This document shows positions 25,855 through 35,034 of a stretch of DNA of 64,000 bases, piece after piece (the first letter of the stretch is position 1; each line of letters begins with the position of its first letter). The DNA comes from Chitinophaga pinensis (lineage in GTDB: Bacteria > Bacteroidota > Bacteroidia > UKL13-3), in NCBI GenBank assembly GCA_945860865.1, contig CAMARW010000011.1:1-64000 (forward strand), written 5' to 3'. Below the pieces are notes generated by a model. It was not told the origin of the DNA. It ran no database searches and saw only the letters and a program-made list of their open reading frames with translations. The translations under genes were made by a program, and so were the position numbers.

Positions 25855-25977
25855 TTTTTTATGTTTTAGTTAGCAATTATACGGTTCTTTAAATTAAGAT
25901 TATCTAATAGTGAATTGATTTTTAAAGTGAATAACTTGTATATAACAACAAATATATTTTCTTTTAGTTGCTTCTAT

Positions 25978-26553
25978 ATGAAAGTTTGGTTTAAACATTA
26001 CGATTTTAGGCTTGGTAGCGGTAAATTGCTCATTAGTGAACCTTTTTTGGCTGACCCAAATTTCAGGAAAACGGTGATTTTACTCTGCGAACACGAGGAG
26101 GAAGGGAGTGTTGGTTTTGTGCTTAACCGCATGGCTAATTTTTGTACAGATGAAATTATTCCAGGATTATTGAAATTTAATTTCCCGATTTTTTATGGCG
26201 GACCAGTTGAAGAAAATTCGCTCCATTTTATCCATACCTGTGGAAATGAAATACCCCATTCTTTGCATATTGGAAATGGTTTGTTTTGGGGTGGAGAATT
26301 AGAAGCAATCAATCATTTAATAACTGAAGGCAAAGCATTGCCTCAAAATTTTAAATTTTTTATTGGATACAGCGGCTGGGGGGTAGGACAATTAGAAAGC
26401 GAAATTGAGCAAAAAGCCTGGTGGTTGGATAAACTAAATACTAATATTGCAATTAGCAGTGAATGGGGGCAAATTTGGCCATTGGCTGTTAAAAATTTAG
26501 GTCAAGATTTTGCCTACCTTGCCAATGCCCCAGAAGACTTTCTGTGGAATTAA
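25978..26553 (+). CDS. YqgE/AlgH family protein (UPF0301)
   Basis: A 191-residue cytosolic protein of the YqgE/AlgH family. The family signature is clear: GKLLISEPFLADPNFRKTVI, then LLCEHEEEGSVGFVLNR, YGGPVEENSLHFIH and FFIGYSGWGVGQLE. Its molecular function is not established; in some proteobacteria AlgH affects alginate regulation. Start set at 25978 (MKVWFKHYDF) because the upstream 21 residues of the longer frame are hydrophobic noise unlike the family. It overlaps the convergent TatD-like gene by 4 bp. Confidence 0.93.
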   Translation: MKVWFKHYDFRLGSGKLLISEPFLADPNFRKTVILLCEHEEEGSVGFVLNRMANFCTDEIIPGLLKFNFPIFYGGPVEENSLHFIHTCGNEIPHSLHIGNGLFWGGELEAINHLITEGKALPQNFKFFIGYSGWGVGQLESEIEQKAWWLDKLNTNIAISSEWGQIWPLAVKNLGQDFAYLANAPEDFLWN

Positions 26554-27206
26554 TGGGGCATAATTCTATTGTAATTTTCGTGTATTTGATTTACAATGAG
26601 CGGTATGGGTTCAGATTTTAACAAGGCTAACTGCTCATAAATAGTTTCTATCTTAATGTTTGATTGATCCGTTTCTGCAAAAAGTCTATTAGCAGGAATT
26701 GCTTGAATACAATTGTTTAACTTTTTGCTGGGTTTTAAAACATTATAGCCAATAGAAATATAGGTATTATTGAAAAAATTAAGCTGTTTCCATTGCTCAA
26801 TACTGCCATTATAGCCATGTAATATTATTGGTTCAGGAAAATTTCTTAAAATTTTTTGCAAGTTCTCGTGTGATTTAAATTGATGTATAATTACGGGCAT
26901 TCTCAATTCTTTAGCTATGGCAACTTGCCAAGCAAACAATGCTAATTGAACACTAAAGTTTGGATAATTATTGTCTAAACCAATTTCGCCAATGGCTTTA
27001 CAATTTGGAAGCTGGCATAACGAAATGAGCCTCTCTCGCAAAACTTGCTTAGAAAATTGAGTAATAAACCAAGGATGCAATCCCACACTAATTGGATAGC
27101 GAATTGTCATTTTTGAAGGATCGGGCACATAGGCATTTCTAAGCTCAATGCCATTAAATAGCCTCGCTTTTCGATGCGTATGGATATTTATAAGTAGGGA
27201 GTTCAT
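26550..27206 (-). CDS. TatD-family metal-dependent hydrolase/DNase
   Basis: A 218-residue member of the TatD family of amidohydrolase-fold nucleases. Metal-site motifs are in order: INIHTHRK near the N-terminus, SVGLHPWFI, AIGEIGLDNNY, PVIIHQFKS, a HGY block, and RLFAETDQS. At 218 residues it is shorter than E. coli TatD (about 260), as is common for Bacteroidota members with compact loops. The family acts on 3' ends of single-stranded DNA and possibly RNA. Convergent with yqgE (4-bp overlap) and divergent from the desaturase gene. Confidence 0.88.
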   Translation of the reverse strand: MNSLLINIHTHRKARLFNGIELRNAYVPDPSKMTIRYPISVGLHPWFITQFSKQVLRERLISLCQLPNCKAIGEIGLDNNYPNFSVQLALFAWQVAIAKELRMPVIIHQFKSHENLQKILRNFPEPIILHGYNGSIEQWKQLNFFNNTYISIGYNVLKPSKKLNNCIQAIPANRLFAETDQSNIKIETIYEQLALLKSEPIPLIVNQIHENYNRIMPH

Positions 27207-27259
27207 TTAGATTTTAAATTAATCAGGTAAAAATACGTGCAGAATTTATAATTTTCTGC

Positions 27260-27267
27260 TACTTTTG
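27260..27267 (+). promoter_or_regulatory. -7 promoter box next to the desaturase start
   Basis: TACTTTTG, ending 6 nt before the ATG at 27274. It favours that ATG over the upstream TTG (27265), which lies inside the box, and predicts a leaderless mRNA. Confidence 0.5.
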
Positions 27268-27273
27268 AACCAT

Positions 27274-28257
27274 ATGACAAATAATGCTATAAGTCCGAGT
27301 AGAATTGAAGTAATGGAATTTGTTGGAAAAGATGTTGAATCTCTTGCCAAAGAATATTTAAAACCAGTAGAAACAAACTGGCAAGCATCTGAACTGTTGC
27401 CATTAACATCTGACACAACTTTTGTGGCAGATTTAAAAACCATTCAAGAAAACGCGCAAAGTCATTCGTATGATTTTATGGTTGTTTTAGTTGCAGATAC
27501 CATTACCGAAGAGGCATTACCTACCTATGAAAGTTGGTTAACCGGCCTAGTTGGTGTAGATCAACAAAACAATAATGGTTGGGCTAAATGGATGAGAAGT
27601 TGGGCTTCGGAAGAAAATAGACATGGCGACGTGTTAAACCGTTACTTGTATTTGTGCGGCAGAATTAATATGAAAGCCTTTGAAGCTAGCACTCAATATC
27701 TAATTACCGATGGATTTAACAACCAAGCAGGAAACGATCCTTATAGAAATTTTGTATACACCAGTTTTCAGGAATTAGCCACCAATGTTAGTCATAGGCG
27801 TGTGGCCACACTAGCCAAAAAAGATGGCAATACTTTGCTTTCTAAAATTTGCGGTTTAGTGGCGGCTGATGAAGCCAGACATGCCAGAGCTTACATGAAT
27901 TTTGTGAACAGAATTATGGATATTGATCCCAACGAAATGATGTTGGCCTTTGAAGATATGATGCGCAAAAAAATTGTTATGCCAGCAGTATGCATGCGCG
28001 AATTAGGTGGAAATTTGAACACTTTTGCCAATTTTAGTGATGCTGCTACCCGTTTGGGTGTTTATACTGCTTTAGATTATATCGATATTTTAAAAACAGT
28101 AATAGACGAATGGAAAATTGAAAACGTACGTGGTTTGCAAGAAAATGGCGAAAAAGCACGTGATTACTTAATGGCGCTTCCAAATAGATTAACACGCATT
28201 GCAGAAAGAGCTGCTATGCCAAAGGTTGAACATAAATTTGATTGGATTCTTTCCTAA
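27274..28257 (+). CDS. Acyl-ACP desaturase (ferritin-like di-iron)
   Basis: A 327-residue protein of the FA_desaturase_2 family (stearoyl-ACP 9-desaturase type), a soluble di-iron enzyme that introduces a cis double bond into acyl-ACP using O2 and ferredoxin. The two iron-ligand motifs are visible: EENRHGDV (ExxH) in the first half and DEARHARAYM (ExxH) in the second, plus FQELATNVSHRR. This is an aerobic route to unsaturated membrane lipids. The length matches bacterial members. The ATG at 27274 was chosen (MTNNAISPSR); the gene is preceded by a close TAnnTTTG box and followed by a strong terminator at 28282-28312. It is a single-gene unit. Confidence 0.92.
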   Translation: MTNNAISPSRIEVMEFVGKDVESLAKEYLKPVETNWQASELLPLTSDTTFVADLKTIQENAQSHSYDFMVVLVADTITEEALPTYESWLTGLVGVDQQNNNGWAKWMRSWASEENRHGDVLNRYLYLCGRINMKAFEASTQYLITDGFNNQAGNDPYRNFVYTSFQELATNVSHRRVATLAKKDGNTLLSKICGLVAADEARHARAYMNFVNRIMDIDPNEMMLAFEDMMRKKIVMPAVCMRELGGNLNTFANFSDAATRLGVYTALDYIDILKTVIDEWKIENVRGLQENGEKARDYLMALPNRLTRIAERAAMPKVEHKFDWILS

Positions 28258-28281
28258 AGTATATGGCTTAAGGCAAAAAAA

Positions 28282-28312
28282 AATCCCCGTTAATCATTGA
28301 TTAACGGGGATT
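28282..28312. terminator. Strong bidirectional terminator
   Basis: Stem ATCCCCGTTAATCA / TGATTAACGGGGAT with a 1-nt to 3-nt loop, an A-run on the left and T10 on the right. It lies between the convergent desaturase and tig genes and would serve both. Confidence 0.9.
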
Positions 28313-28328
28313 TTTTTTTAGATCCGTT

Positions 28329-29741
28329 TTATGCTTCCACTTCTTGTTCATCATCATGTGCGTGTGCATGATGTTGGTGGTTGTGTGCTTCCATAATTTT
28401 GGTAAATTCATCAGCACTTACCTCTTTAGTCTCTATTGTAATAGTATCTAATAACCATTGATTAACTTTTAAGCGAACAGCTACATTAATCATCTTGCTT
28501 CTAAACTCTTCTTTTTGCAATTGTGGTTCAACAATACTCATCAAGATTTCGTCGCTTAAGCCTTGTGTGCCTCCGTAAGCGCCAAACATTTGCTTGGTAT
28601 GGTTAATTGCAGCGGCTTTAATATCCTCATCGTTTACCTTAATCTCATTGTTTGCCAATATTTTTTCCTCTAAAATATGGTTTTTCAAGTAGTTAGCCTC
28701 TGGCTTATAAGCTTCATCCATGTTTTCTGGTGTAAACTTATCAGCGTGACGCTCCATTAACCAACGCTTTAAGAAATCGTCTGGCAATTTGATGTTGTGC
28801 TTAGCTACTAAACTATCAAATAATTCGTGTTCTAATAAATGCTGGGCTTGTTGATTAAAATAAGCATTCAATTCTTCTCTTATTTTATCTTTTAATTCAT
28901 CTTCAGAGTTTACAACACCTGGTCCATAAATTTTATCGAAGAATTCTTGGTTAACTTCTGATCCTCCTGTTCTTTTAATTTCACTAACGGTTAACTTAAA
29001 AGTAGGGCTTAAATCGGCAACAGTTTGTTTTTGGATGCCTAAAGCATGACTCATTTCCATTTCATCGTTGTTAAACAACGCAAAAACGTTAACATCTGCA
29101 TAGGTTCCTTTGGTTAGGCCAATTAAGCTATTTTTTAACTCATCAACTTTAATAGTATTTACAGCAATTGGAACTGAATCTGCGTTTACACCACCTTCTA
29201 AAGGTTCGTTATTATCTGCGAGCTCAGTAAGTGTAGCGTAAATCATATCATTTTCTTCCACCACATCAGCATCTACTAAATTGGCGAAACGTTTTTTCAT
29301 GCGATCAATTTCATCTGCAATCATTGCATCGCTGGTAGTTGGACTGTATTTTGTGTAAACATCCGATTTGCTGATGTTTAATTCTATTTCAGGAGTTAAG
29401 CCCAAATCAAATGTAAAGGTATAATTAGCATCTTTAGTTAAAGCATCAATTTTGGTGTCTTCTGTTAAAATTGGCTGACCCAAAATATTTAATTTGTTTG
29501 ATTCGATATAATCAAACAAACCCTTGCTTGCTAAACCGTTAATTTCTTCTAATAAAAGGCTGTTTCCAACCATTTTCTCAATCATGCCTTTAGGAGCATG
29601 GCCAGGTCTGAAGCCAGGTATATTAGCTTTTTTACCGTAATCTTTTAACTTCTTCTCATAAGTTGGAAGATAGTCTTCAGTGCTTATGCCTACAGATATA
29701 GTTCCGTTTAAAGCATCTTTTTTTTCGAATGTAACGTTCAT
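28329..29741 (-). CDS. tig: Trigger factor, ribosome-associated chaperone
   Basis: A 470-residue protein that binds at the ribosome exit tunnel and assists folding of nascent chains. The ribosome-binding domain has the signature IPGFRPGHAPKGMIEKMVG. A PPIase-like domain and a long helical C-terminal arm follow (DELKDKIREELNAYFNQQAQ, LKRWLMERHADKF). The last residues are a His/Asp/Glu-rich tail (HNHQHHAHAHDDEQEVEA). The ATG at 29741 begins MNVTFEKKDA; a longer open frame upstream runs through the tRNA-Leu gene and is not coding. A terminator hairpin separates it from that tRNA. Confidence 0.94.
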   Translation of the reverse strand: MNVTFEKKDALNGTISVGISTEDYLPTYEKKLKDYGKKANIPGFRPGHAPKGMIEKMVGNSLLLEEINGLASKGLFDYIESNKLNILGQPILTEDTKIDALTKDANYTFTFDLGLTPEIELNISKSDVYTKYSPTTSDAMIADEIDRMKKRFANLVDADVVEENDMIYATLTELADNNEPLEGGVNADSVPIAVNTIKVDELKNSLIGLTKGTYADVNVFALFNNDEMEMSHALGIQKQTVADLSPTFKLTVSEIKRTGGSEVNQEFFDKIYGPGVVNSEDELKDKIREELNAYFNQQAQHLLEHELFDSLVAKHNIKLPDDFLKRWLMERHADKFTPENMDEAYKPEANYLKNHILEEKILANNEIKVNDEDIKAAAINHTKQMFGAYGGTQGLSDEILMSIVEPQLQKEEFRSKMINVAVRLKVNQWLLDTITIETKEVSADEFTKIMEAHNHQHHAHAHDDEQEVEA

Positions 29742-29771
29742 CGCTTTTATAATTTCAACAATGCCAATAAT

Positions 29772-29800
29772 AAATAAGACTGACAATGTCAGTCTTATTT
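29772..29800 (-). terminator. Terminator after tRNA-Leu
   Basis: Perfect 13-bp stem AAATAAGACTGAC / GTCAGTCTTATTT with a 3-nt loop, 28 nt downstream of the tRNA on the minus strand and ending in a T-rich tract. It may also attenuate readthrough into tig. Confidence 0.75.
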
Positions 29801-29827
29801 TGTTTCCAAGTTTCCTTGTTATTTTTG

Positions 29828-29909
29828 TGCGCATGGAGGGACTCGAACCCCCACGCCTCTCGGCACCAGATCCTAAGTCTGGCACGGCTACCAATTACGC
29901 CACATGCGC
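29828..29909 (-). tRNA. tRNA-Leu(TAG)
   Basis: 82 nt. Acceptor stem GCGCATG/CATGCGC, D-arm GGCG-loop-GCCG, anticodon stem CCAGA/TCTGG with loop CTTAGGA (anticodon TAG), a long class II variable arm (TGCCGAGAGGCGT) and T-arm with GGTTCGAGTCC. The 3' CCA is not encoded. The tRNA blocks any extension of the tig reading frame. Confidence 0.95.
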
Positions 29910-29929
29910 TCTTTATTTAAAAAGGGATG

Positions 29930-29937
29930 CAAATATA
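29930..29937 (-). promoter_or_regulatory. -7 promoter box of tRNA-Leu
   Basis: TATATTTG on the minus strand, 20 nt upstream of the tRNA 5' end. It is the same box as at tRNA-Met (52905). No -33 TTTG at the usual spacing. Confidence 0.5.
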
Positions 29938-30134
29938 AGTCTAATTTGTGAAGGTTTATGAATGCAATGGATTTATTCTAACAAAAATATTTAAAATATT
30001 GAATGTCAGTTTTATAATGTGTTGTTTATTGAGTTTTTTCAAACATACGTGAGCAAAATTGGCCGAAATAAATTGAGATATTTATTATTGCTTTCATATA
30101 ATTATAGTTATTTTGTAACAAATTAGAACTGAAA

Positions 30135-32351
30135 ATGGATGCCAAAGAAATCGATTTGGATTTAGAGAATAAGGTTATTGTTAAGGCATATAGAAATTTG
30201 CTTAAAAGTATTCGGCGCTCGCTATTTAAGGAAGACAAAAAAAAAATAAGACAGGCTTTTGAAATTTCTTTGGATGCCCACAAAAATATGCGGAGAAAAA
30301 GTGGTGAACCATATATAATTCATCCGCTGGCAGTGGCGCAGATTTGCGCAGAGGAGATTGGTTTGGGAGTTACTTCTGTGGTTTGTGCACTCTTGCATGA
30401 TACAGTGGAGGATACAGACATAACTTTAGACTTACTAAAACTAAAATTTGGCGATAAGGTTGCGCTCATCATCGATGGTTTAACCAAAATTTCGGGGGTT
30501 TTGGATCAGCCTGATAAAAGTATTCAGGCCGAAAATTTCAAAAAAATGTTGCTCACCTTGAGTGATGATGTGCGCGTAATTTTGATTAAACTAGCCGATC
30601 GTTTACACAACATGCGCACCCTTGATAGCATGAGCCCAAAATCTCAATTAAAGATTGCCTCAGAAACGGCTTATGTATACGCTCCGTTAGCACATAGATT
30701 GGGTTTATATGCTATAAAATCTGAATTGGAAGATTTAAGTACCAAATACTTACAGTCTGAAAATTATAATTTTGTAAAGGTTAAACTCAATGAAACTAAA
30801 ATCCAAAGAAATAAATACATCAAGAATTTTATTGAGCCATTTATTCAAGATTTGGAAGATCAGGGGTTAAAATATGAAGTAAAAGGCCGGCCTAAAAGTA
30901 TACATTCTATTCTTCAAAAGATGAAAACCCAGCACGTTACTTTTGAGGAGGTTTTTGATTTATTTGCCATTAGAATTATTATAGATACTACTCTAGAAAC
31001 AGAAAAAAGTGATTGCTGGAAGGTGTATTCAATTGTTACTGACTATTATACCCCAAATCCAGACAGGCTAAGAGATTGGGTGAGCACACCCAAAGCAAAT
31101 GGTTACGAAAGTTTACACACAACCGTAATGGGTCCAAAAGGTCGGTGGGTAGAGGTGCAAATTAGAACCAAACGCATGGATGAAATTGCCGAAAAGGGAT
31201 TTGCCGCGCATTGGAAATATAAAGATAATGGCCAAGGTAGCGATAATGGTTTAGAAGGCTGGCTCTCTCGAGTTAGGGAAATTTTGGAGAGCCCAGATGC
31301 AAATGCCATGGATTTTTTAGATGATTTTAAACTTGCCCTCTATACAGACGAAATCTTTGTGTTCACCCCAAAAGGCGATTTGCGGAAACTGCCAGCCGGA
31401 GCTACTATCCTCGATTTTGCTTTTGATATTCACTCCGATTTAGGCATCAACTGTATTGGCGCCAAACTCAACAATAAACTGGTGCCTATTAATCATGTTT
31501 TAAATAACGGCGACCAAGCAGAAATACTATCAAGTAGCAAGCAAAAGCCCAACGAAGATTGGTTTGATTTTGTAATTACGGCTAAAGCTAAATCTAAAAT
31601 TAGGGAGTATTTTAAGCAAATTAGGTTAAAGGCCTCCCAATTGGGAAAGGAGATTCTGGAGCGTAAATTTAAAAATGCCAAGATTCCATTTAACTCAGAT
31701 AACTTACAAATTTTAACTAAACACTATAAGCTAAAAGCAGTTACAGATTTATATTTTCAATTAGCCAATGAGCAAATAGATCGAACTAAATTGGATATTG
31801 AAGCCGTTTTAATTTCCGACAAAAACAAGCCGGTTGAAATACAAGCTCCTGCCATTGCCAAGTCTAAAGCAGCGCCTAATTTGCCGCTCGACGCCGTAAT
31901 CCTCAGTGAAAACGAAGCCAATATGCCTTATACTTTCGCCAAATGTTGTAACCCCATTCCAGGCGATGAAATTTTTGGCTTTGTTACCATTGGCGAAGGT
32001 GTTAAAATTCACCGAACTTCTTGTCCAAACGCCCTCGCCCTTATGAGTAATTATGGATATAGAATCATAAAAGCTAAATGGGCCAACGCAGAAGATGTGC
32101 CCAAAAAGGCTTTTGTTTCTTCCATTAAGGTTTCTGGTATTGATAGCGTGGGTATTGTAAGTATTATAACCGATACCATTTCTAAGCAACTCCAGGTAAA
32201 TATGAAGTCTATCAGTATTACCAGTAATGAGGGTATGTTTGAAGGAAATATTGTTCTAGAAGTATTAGATACCCGGCAGTTAGAAACCATTATGAGCGCC
32301 ATTAAAAATGCTAGCGATTTAATAAGTGTGAATAGAATTGATTTGAGCTAA
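30135..32351 (+). CDS. rel: Bifunctional (p)ppGpp synthetase/hydrolase, Rel/SpoT family
   Basis: A 738-residue stringent-response enzyme. The N-terminal HD hydrolase domain has HPLAVAQI and the catalytic ALLHDTVEDTD, so ppGpp hydrolysis looks intact. The synthetase domain (about 230-350) includes KGRPKSIHSILQKMK, DLFAIRIII and ANGYESLHTTVMGPKG. A TGS domain (about 395-455, FVFTPKGDLRKLPAGATILDFAF), a zinc-binding-type segment (KCCNPIPGDEI, then RTSCPNA) and a C-terminal ACT domain follow. With both catalytic domains apparently complete, it is probably the main long Rel protein. It is a monocistronic gene divergent from tRNA-Leu; no other alarmone synthetase is in the window. Confidence 0.95.
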   Translation: MDAKEIDLDLENKVIVKAYRNLLKSIRRSLFKEDKKKIRQAFEISLDAHKNMRRKSGEPYIIHPLAVAQICAEEIGLGVTSVVCALLHDTVEDTDITLDLLKLKFGDKVALIIDGLTKISGVLDQPDKSIQAENFKKMLLTLSDDVRVILIKLADRLHNMRTLDSMSPKSQLKIASETAYVYAPLAHRLGLYAIKSELEDLSTKYLQSENYNFVKVKLNETKIQRNKYIKNFIEPFIQDLEDQGLKYEVKGRPKSIHSILQKMKTQHVTFEEVFDLFAIRIIIDTTLETEKSDCWKVYSIVTDYYTPNPDRLRDWVSTPKANGYESLHTTVMGPKGRWVEVQIRTKRMDEIAEKGFAAHWKYKDNGQGSDNGLEGWLSRVREILESPDANAMDFLDDFKLALYTDEIFVFTPKGDLRKLPAGATILDFAFDIHSDLGINCIGAKLNNKLVPINHVLNNGDQAEILSSSKQKPNEDWFDFVITAKAKSKIREYFKQIRLKASQLGKEILERKFKNAKIPFNSDNLQILTKHYKLKAVTDLYFQLANEQIDRTKLDIEAVLISDKNKPVEIQAPAIAKSKAAPNLPLDAVILSENEANMPYTFAKCCNPIPGDEIFGFVTIGEGVKIHRTSCPNALALMSNYGYRIIKAKWANAEDVPKKAFVSSIKVSGIDSVGIVSIITDTISKQLQVNMKSISITSNEGMFEGNIVLEVLDTRQLETIMSAIKNASDLISVNRIDLS

Positions 32352-32464
32352 AAGAATAAAAATTTATCTCTTTGGTTATCAGTAATATTTTTTGCTTTTG
32401 GCTGAACCAAAGCGGTTTATTTTTGAACAATCAACTTGAATGAGGTATGTATTAAGGATTATAT

Positions 32465-32472
32465 TAACTTTG
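32465..32472 (+). promoter_or_regulatory. -7 promoter box of the fur-like/purA unit
   Basis: TAACTTTG inside GATTATATTAACTTTGA, 19 nt before the ATG. A near-copy of this longer string (GATTACATTAACTTTGA) precedes the protease gene at 54.7 kb. A Fur-type operator was not recognised. Confidence 0.55.
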
Positions 32473-32491
32473 ACCCAACAATATAGAATAC

Positions 32492-32995
32492 ATGTCGTTT
32501 GAATCACAAAATGCAGAAAAGTTGAAACTGGAGGTAAAGAATAGGTTTGTAGAATACCTAGAAAAACACCAGCAGCGGAAAACTCCCGAACGATTTGCTA
32601 TACTTGATGAAATATACTCAAATAAGGAACATTTTGATGTAGAAACTTTATTTGACCACATGAAAAACAGAAACTACCGCGTAAGTAGAGCAACTGTTTA
32701 TAATACTTTAGATTTATTGTTAGATTGTGGCCTTGTTATCAAACATCAGTTTGGTAAAAATATTTCAAGATACGAGCGTTCTTATGGGTTTAGACAGCAT
32801 GATCACCTCATTTGTAATTATTGTAATGAGGTTTTGGAGTTCTGCGACCCAAGGTTGCAACAAATTAAAAATACCATGGGCGAGCTCATGCAGTTTGGGA
32901 TTACCAACCACTCTCTGTATTTGTTTGGTGATCCAATTTTAGATGCCGACAATAATTGCTTGTCGTGCAAAAAAAACGTTAAAAAAGAAAGTTAA
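32492..32995 (+). CDS. Fur-family metal-dependent transcription regulator
   Basis: A 167-residue Fur/PerR-type repressor. The winged helix lies at about residues 25-90 (KTPERFAILDEIY, then YRVSRATVYNTLDLLLDCGLV). The metal/dimerisation half has RQHDHLICNYCNEVLEF, with the His cluster and CxxC, and a second CxxC at CLSCKKN. Structural zinc by two CxxC pairs and a regulatory metal site are therefore expected. Whether it senses Fe, Zn or peroxide cannot be decided from sequence. It is 3 bp upstream of purA, so the two are co-transcribed, an arrangement suggesting regulatory linkage only by position. Confidence 0.92.
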   Translation: MSFESQNAEKLKLEVKNRFVEYLEKHQQRKTPERFAILDEIYSNKEHFDVETLFDHMKNRNYRVSRATVYNTLDLLLDCGLVIKHQFGKNISRYERSYGFRQHDHLICNYCNEVLEFCDPRLQQIKNTMGELMQFGITNHSLYLFGDPILDADNNCLSCKKNVKKES

Positions 32996-32998
32996 TAT

Positions 32999-34264
32999 AT
33001 GAAGGTTGATGTAGTTTTAGGTTTGCAGTGGGGCGATGAAGGCAAGGGTAAGATTGTAGATGTGCTTACGCCAAAATATGATGTGGTTGCGCGTTTTCAG
33101 GGTGGTCCAAATGCGGGCCATTCTCTAGAATTTGGTGGAAATAAATATGTGTTAAACACCATTCCTTCGGGCATTTTTCATGAACATTGTATCAATATTA
33201 TTGGCAATGGGGTAGTGGTAGACCCTGTTCAACTTAAAAAAGAAATTGAAAAGGCAGAAACTACGGGTGTAAATATTCGCAAAAATCTATATATCTCAGA
33301 AAAAGCGCATGTAATTTTACCAACCCACCGTTTAGTAGATGCAGCCAGCGAAGCCTATAAAGGAATTCATAAAGTTGGTTCAACCCTTAGAGGAATTAGC
33401 CCTACTTACCAAGATAAAATTGGCAGAAGCGGTTTACGTATTGGCGATTTAATTGGCAAACAGTTTCAGAACAAATACGATACAGCTGTAAGTAATCATA
33501 AAAAATTATTAGATTCTTTAAATTACGAATACAATTTGGCCGACCACGAGCCGGCATTTTTTGAGGCGGTTGAATATTTAAAGCAGTTTAAAATTGTAAA
33601 TACAGAGTATTACATAAATCACCTCATTACAGAGGGTAAACGTGTTTTAGCCGAAGGCGCGCAAGGTACTTTGTTGGATATAGATTTTGGTTCATACCCC
33701 TTTGTTACTTCTTCTAATACCATAACCGGCGGAGCTTGCAGTGGTTTGGGTATTGCTCCCCAAAAGATTAATAAGGTTTATGGTATTTTTAAAGCTTATT
33801 GCACCCGTGTGGGTAATGGGCCATTTCCTACCGAGCAAGAAAATGAAACGGGGGAGTTATTGCGTAAGCTAGGACATGAATTTGGTGCCACAACAGGCAG
33901 GCCACGCAGAACGGGTTGGTTAGATTTACCTACTTTAAAGTATGCCATTATGCTTAATGGGGTAACCGATTTAATTTGCACCAAGAGCGATGTGCTGAGT
34001 GGTTTTGAGAATGTGCAAGTTTGTGATGGCTATCAAATTGGATCAGAAATATCGAGTCAAATTCCGTTTAATTTGATGGATGAGGCTATTATTCCGCAAT
34101 ATAAATCGTTCCCAGGTTGGAAAGAAGATCTTACTAAAATTAGAGATTTTAATGCCTTACCAGATACTTTTAAAACCTATATTAGTTACGTAGAAAGTAT
34201 GATAGATGTTCCCATCAACATTATTTCTGTGGGTCCAGATAGGGAAGAAACCATACATAAATAG
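32999..34264 (+). CDS. purA: Adenylosuccinate synthetase (EC 6.3.4.4)
   Basis: A 421-residue enzyme joining IMP and aspartate with GTP to give adenylosuccinate, the first committed step to AMP. The P-loop-like GLQWGDEGKGKIVD and FQGGPNAGHSLEF at the N-terminus, GSTLRGISPTYQDKIGRSG, EGAQGTLLDIDFGSYPFVTSSNT and TTGRPRRTGWLDLP are all canonical; the IMP- and GTP-binding blocks are present. The length is the usual 420-430. Second gene of the Fur-like/purA unit (3-bp gap) and convergent with pdxJ, whose stop is 7 bp away. Confidence 0.97.
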   Translation: MKVDVVLGLQWGDEGKGKIVDVLTPKYDVVARFQGGPNAGHSLEFGGNKYVLNTIPSGIFHEHCINIIGNGVVVDPVQLKKEIEKAETTGVNIRKNLYISEKAHVILPTHRLVDAASEAYKGIHKVGSTLRGISPTYQDKIGRSGLRIGDLIGKQFQNKYDTAVSNHKKLLDSLNYEYNLADHEPAFFEAVEYLKQFKIVNTEYYINHLITEGKRVLAEGAQGTLLDIDFGSYPFVTSSNTITGGACSGLGIAPQKINKVYGIFKAYCTRVGNGPFPTEQENETGELLRKLGHEFGATTGRPRRTGWLDLPTLKYAIMLNGVTDLICTKSDVLSGFENVQVCDGYQIGSEISSQIPFNLMDEAIIPQYKSFPGWKEDLTKIRDFNALPDTFKTYISYVESMIDVPINIISVGPDREETIHK

Positions 34265-34271
34265 TTGCTTG

Positions 34272-34985
34272 TTACAAGCAACGTTTATAAATGCCAACCG
34301 TGTTTTCTAATCCGTAATAAAGGGCGTCGCATACCAGTGCATGGCCAATAGAAACCTCTAACAAGCTGGGAATATGCTGTGCAAAAAAGCGCAGATTTTC
34401 TAAACTTAAATCGTGGCCAGCATTCAGGCCCAAGCCTAGTTCATTGGCTTTTTGAGCTGCGGCTAGGTATGGTGCAATGGCTTCTATAGGGTTAACGGCA
34501 AAATGCTGTGCAAACGATTCCGTGTAAAGTTCAATTCTATCTGTGCCTGTTTCTAAGGCGCCTTCAATCATATCCAAATTGGGGTCGACAAAAATAGACG
34601 TTCTGATGCCTTCTCCTTTTAATTGAGCTATGATTTCTTTCAGAAATGCACCTTCTGTTAGCGTATTCCAACCGTGGTTGCTAGTAATTTGCTGGGGCGC
34701 ATCTGGTACTAAGGTTACTTGAGCTGGTTTTACCGCCATTACCAAATCCATGAATTTCTTTTCTTTGGGGTTTCCTTCAATGTTTAATTCGGTTGTAAGT
34801 GCCAACTTCAAGTCGTAAACATCTGCATATCGGATGTGTCTTTCATCCGGTCTGGGGTGCACGGTAATACCATCTGCCCCAAATTTCTCACAATCCAAAG
34901 CAGCTTTAACTACATCAGGATTGTTGCCTCCTCTTGCATTTCGAATCAGTGCAATTTTGTTGATGTTAACGGATAATTTAGTCAT
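34272..34985 (-). CDS. pdxJ: Pyridoxine 5'-phosphate synthase
   Basis: A 237-residue TIM-barrel enzyme that condenses 1-deoxy-xylulose 5-phosphate with 3-amino-1-hydroxyacetone phosphate to form PNP, the ring-closing step of the DXP-dependent B6 route. Motifs: [62 protein letters not shown] and [11 protein letters not shown] at the C-terminal side. Length and order are typical. Single-gene unit just downstream (on the minus strand) of icmF, with a 49-bp gap. Together with PdxH (25.2 kb) it indicates de novo vitamin B6 synthesis. Confidence 0.96.
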   Translation of the reverse strand: MTKLSVNINKIALIRNARGGNNPDVVKAALDCEKFGADGITVHPRPDERHIRYADVYDLKLALTTELNIEGNPKEKKFMDLVMAVKPAQVTLVPDAPQQITSNHGWNTLTEGAFLKEIIAQLKGEGIRTSIFVDPNLDMIEGALETGTDRIELYTESFAQHFAVNPIEAIAPYLAAAQKANELGLGLNAGHDLSLENLRFFAQHIPSLLEVSIGHALVCDALYYGLENTVGIYKRCL

Positions 34986-35034
34986 ACTGTTTGTGTCTTA
35001 CTTTTAGGCTATTCAAGTTTAATTTAACCAGCAA

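Noticed and set aside
29742-29894. N-terminal extension of trigger factor by 51 residues
   Set aside because: The extension reads through the tRNA-Leu gene and the terminator; MNVTFEKK is the family start.
31809-32189. 126-residue minus-strand frame opposite the Rel/SpoT gene
   Set aside because: Overlaps conserved TGS/ACT coding sequence on the plus strand and shows no known motifs.
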